Source of the DNA: Xiphophorus maculatus
Lineage: Eukaryota; Chordata; Actinopteri; Cyprinodontiformes; Poeciliidae
NCBI RefSeq assembly: GCF_002775205.1
Contig: NC_036450.1
Coordinates: 18,805,479-18,869,478, forward strand
DNA: 64,000 bases
Direction: 5' to 3'
Shown here: piece after piece, positions 61,481-64,000 of the stretch
How the letters are laid out: each line of letters starts with the position of its first letter
How positions within the stretch are numbered: the stretch's first letter is position 1
Notes under the pieces: model-generated
What the model saw: the letters and a program-made list of their open reading frames with translations, nothing else
Told to the model about the DNA's origin: nothing
Database searches by the model: none
Position numbers and translations under genes: made by a program

Positions 61481-61799
61481 GCCAGATGGCTGTGAAATGT
61501 AATTGGATTGGATGTCAAGAGAGTGAGATTAATTGGAATAAAGTGCAGAAATTTAAGGGCAAACAAGTGGGAAGAGGAGCATAGTGGCAGATTGGGATCT
61601 GTTTGTTTACTGTGGACTGATGTTATTAGTTTGCTGATGTGACACCTAACATGACTACATACTCCTTCTGCAGTCACTGAATCAGTCAAAGCTCAAAGTT
61701 TAGATCCTGGAGATTTTATGTGACAAACAAGCAAAGAGGGATGCTAGTTTGCAGTTTTTGTAGTCAGAACAGGTGCATTTAAAAAAAAAAAAGAATTAT

Positions 61800-62240
61800 T
61801 TCCATTGTGATTCCCAGCAGTGGCATCGTTTGAAAAAAAGCTCAGAGGTGGCCCGATTTGCCCTCTGGGCATGTGGTTACGGCGGCCACTTTTCTGCTCT
61901 GTGGGGACAACAGGGAGCTATTGAAGAGCCTGCACTGCTAGCCTGGGGCCACCAATTCACAACATCTAATCTGCACGCTCCACACACACACACACATAGA
62001 CCTCCGCACGTGTGCACTCCCTGGCACACCGACACTCTCCCTCTACCCCTACAAAGCTCCTATTGTGGCCACCATCTCTGCTCGGTCTAATTAAAAACAG
62101 GCAGGATGAGGGCATCACTTCACCAACCAGCACTCTCTCTTTCCTGGCTGCTTTCAGTAATCATCCATCCCCAGGCAAAGCCAAGCAGCAACCAGTCCTG
62201 GGATGCACTTAAAGAATCATAGGTGAGAGCGTGGCATCGA
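61800..62240. promoter_or_regulatory. Second enhancer-like block in notch1 intron 2
   Basis: Balanced composition with dense words (GTTACGGCGGCCACTTTTC, CTATTGTGGCCACCATCTC, GTCTAATTAAAAACAGGC, CAGTAATCATCCATCCCC) and a short CA run at 61982-61996. No coding frame with splice support. Confidence 0.3.
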
Positions 62241-64000
62241 CGGACCAAAAGGGTTTCCAGTTATCATTGTTTTCAAGTCACACTCGCAAACGCTGGTGCC
62301 TCATCAGCGATGGCAGATTCACCCAGATACTGTGTGGAAGGCCTGGTTGGAAAGTCCACCTGTGGTTAGTGAAACTGAGATGTGTCCACACATTGAAGTC
62401 AAACATTACCGACAAAAGGGGTTAAATGGAAGAAAAAAGTTTAAGAATGACTTCACACCTCATGCCACCTATTCCACCAACGCACACACACGTAAGACAC
62501 CCATTGCATTTTGTGGTTTTTGCTGCTCCGTGTGACACAGATTTGAGTGCTGAGAGAGATCTAAATCCTCCTCCAGCACAATTCCCACGGTTGAAAGATT
62601 TGTAGTGGATAGTAGAATGGAAATGGTCAGATATAATGTTTTGAAAATTGTTGAGCTAAATCTTTTTTTAATCTTTCTCACATAATATCCACAAACTTCT
62701 TTGTATTTATATTCACTGAGGTTTTAAGTGATAGTCCAACAAAGATTATTTTATTTGACCTTTAGTCTTACAGGTGTCCAATAGTAAAGGCGAAAGAAAA
62801 GAACACAAGGTTTCCAACCATATAGTGTGCATTTAAATTTAGTCAGCTTAACTTAAACTCCAGGTTGACTTAATTCTGTTACCCCTAAATAAAATCTAGA
62901 GTAATTCATTTCCTTCAGAAATTTTCTAACTCATAAATGGAGTGCTGCTGTGTGTTATTAGATCTAAATATAGCTGTTCTGTGAATACCTCCGAAAGCCA
63001 CAAAAAAAGGATGTTTTCCTCACATCCAAGTTGTAAAAATAGCATCTCTGTCTTTTTGTGGACATGCGTCATTCCTTAAACCAAACTGGGCTTACTGCTT
63101 AGTTGTATATTTATGTGTCTGATTCAGATCATGTTCCGCTTTTGTTTGTAAGTACTCTTGTTTTCTGCCTCTGTGCGACAAAGATGCTGATGTTTTCTAG
63201 GCATTTGGCAATGCCATAGTCACAAATGGAAACCATAACACTCTTTTGGCGTGGCTGGGTCATATGATGCAAATAAACATGTGACTCAACCACAACAAAT
63301 CATGAATTCCACCACTGTCAGACTCTACACTTTCTGACTGGTTAGTTCCTCTTTTTTTTTTTTTGCAGAAATTATGATTGTCGCTAGACAAACAAGTTTC
63401 TTGGGTTTTTAACTAAACAAAAACAAAATGTTCAGCTTTTGGTTAAAACCTAACAATGGTTCTCTATGTAGCACAAAAACAAACAGCTTGGTGTGACTTA
63501 ACTGTGTTGAAACAGCTATAACATACGCCTGTGAGGGGAAACACAAGGTTGTGACTCTGAGATTCAAGAGGTTATTGGAAGGCCTGGGGCTTCCTGTTTC
63601 TCATGGTGGTTGGTAGTTGACTGCCTCTGTAGGTTGTGTGAAAGCACAAGATGAAGGGCACAGCGTTCTGTGACTCAAATTTAGTTTCCATTGATGGGAC
63701 AGTAACAGGGGCATGGAGAGGCTGAAAGGGTTATGACCCCAAAACTCACCCTTGTGTAACTTACGCTGCTTAGGAGGACGAGACTGTTTTGGTGCTTTAA
63801 ACACATTTGAAAGCAGGAAATGACATCCAGACTGTGTGGGGTTAGTGTGATGAACTTAGGCAACTTTGGCTGGTGCTGTATATCAACGATAGCACATCTC
63901 ACTTAAGAACACCTTGAATGAGTCCCTCACCGCTCAAGAAATGATATGCCCTTCCACCAGGAATGCTGCTCTTCATTTGTCCTCCTATAGGATTACCAAG
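62241..64000 (+). other. Rest of notch1 intron 2 in the window
   Basis: No third notch1 exon was found before the window ends. I see no strong repeat or RNA gene. Confidence 0.5.

Overview
The window is nuclear genomic DNA of a ray-finned fish, most likely a teleost. The reasons are intron-split vertebrate genes, AT-rich introns, many decayed fish-type Tc1/mariner-like, hAT-MITE, tRNA-SINE and LINE fragments, and the gene set itself. The species cannot be named from the sequence. There are no bacterial, viral or CRISPR features.

Layout from left to right. (1) 1105-5977, plus strand: the last six coding exons of a cyclooxygenase gene, ptgs1; its 5' exons lie outside the window. (2) 9359-10948, plus: complete pdcl (phosducin-like 1). 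(3) 13500-14911, minus: a small three-exon gene for an unrecognised secreted, probably GPI-anchored, His-rich protein. (4) 16037-17423, minus: complete rpl28. (5) 18517-20424, plus: a six-exon gene, head to head with rpl28, coding for a 216-residue protein made almost only of three MLLE (PABC) domains. (6) 22941-37875, minus: complete sec16a, 29 coding exons and about 2350 residues, convergent with the MLLE gene, with a non-coding first exon near 39.8 kb. (7) 39.9-59.3 kb: about 19 kb without a recognisable gene, holding transposon remnants, two striking palindromes, a 53-bp duplicated element and some stretches that look like enhancers. (8) 59563 to the end, plus: the first two coding exons of notch1 and the start of its large second intron.

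ptgs1-pdcl and sec16a-notch1 are neighbouring pairs in human chromosome 9q as well, so the block is conserved synteny with rpl28 and two small genes between the pairs. The genes do not form one pathway: lipid signalling (ptgs1), G-beta-gamma chaperoning (pdcl), translation (rpl28, perhaps the MLLE protein), ER exit sites (sec16a) and cell-cell signalling (notch1).

The best candidates for something undescribed are the stand-alone triple-MLLE protein with its exon-pair duplication, the small SP/GPI His-rich protein, and the mixed COX-1/COX-2 inhibitor-pocket residues of the cyclooxygenase. Splice sites were placed by eye with GT/AG rules, reading phase and protein-family memory; nothing was aligned by software.
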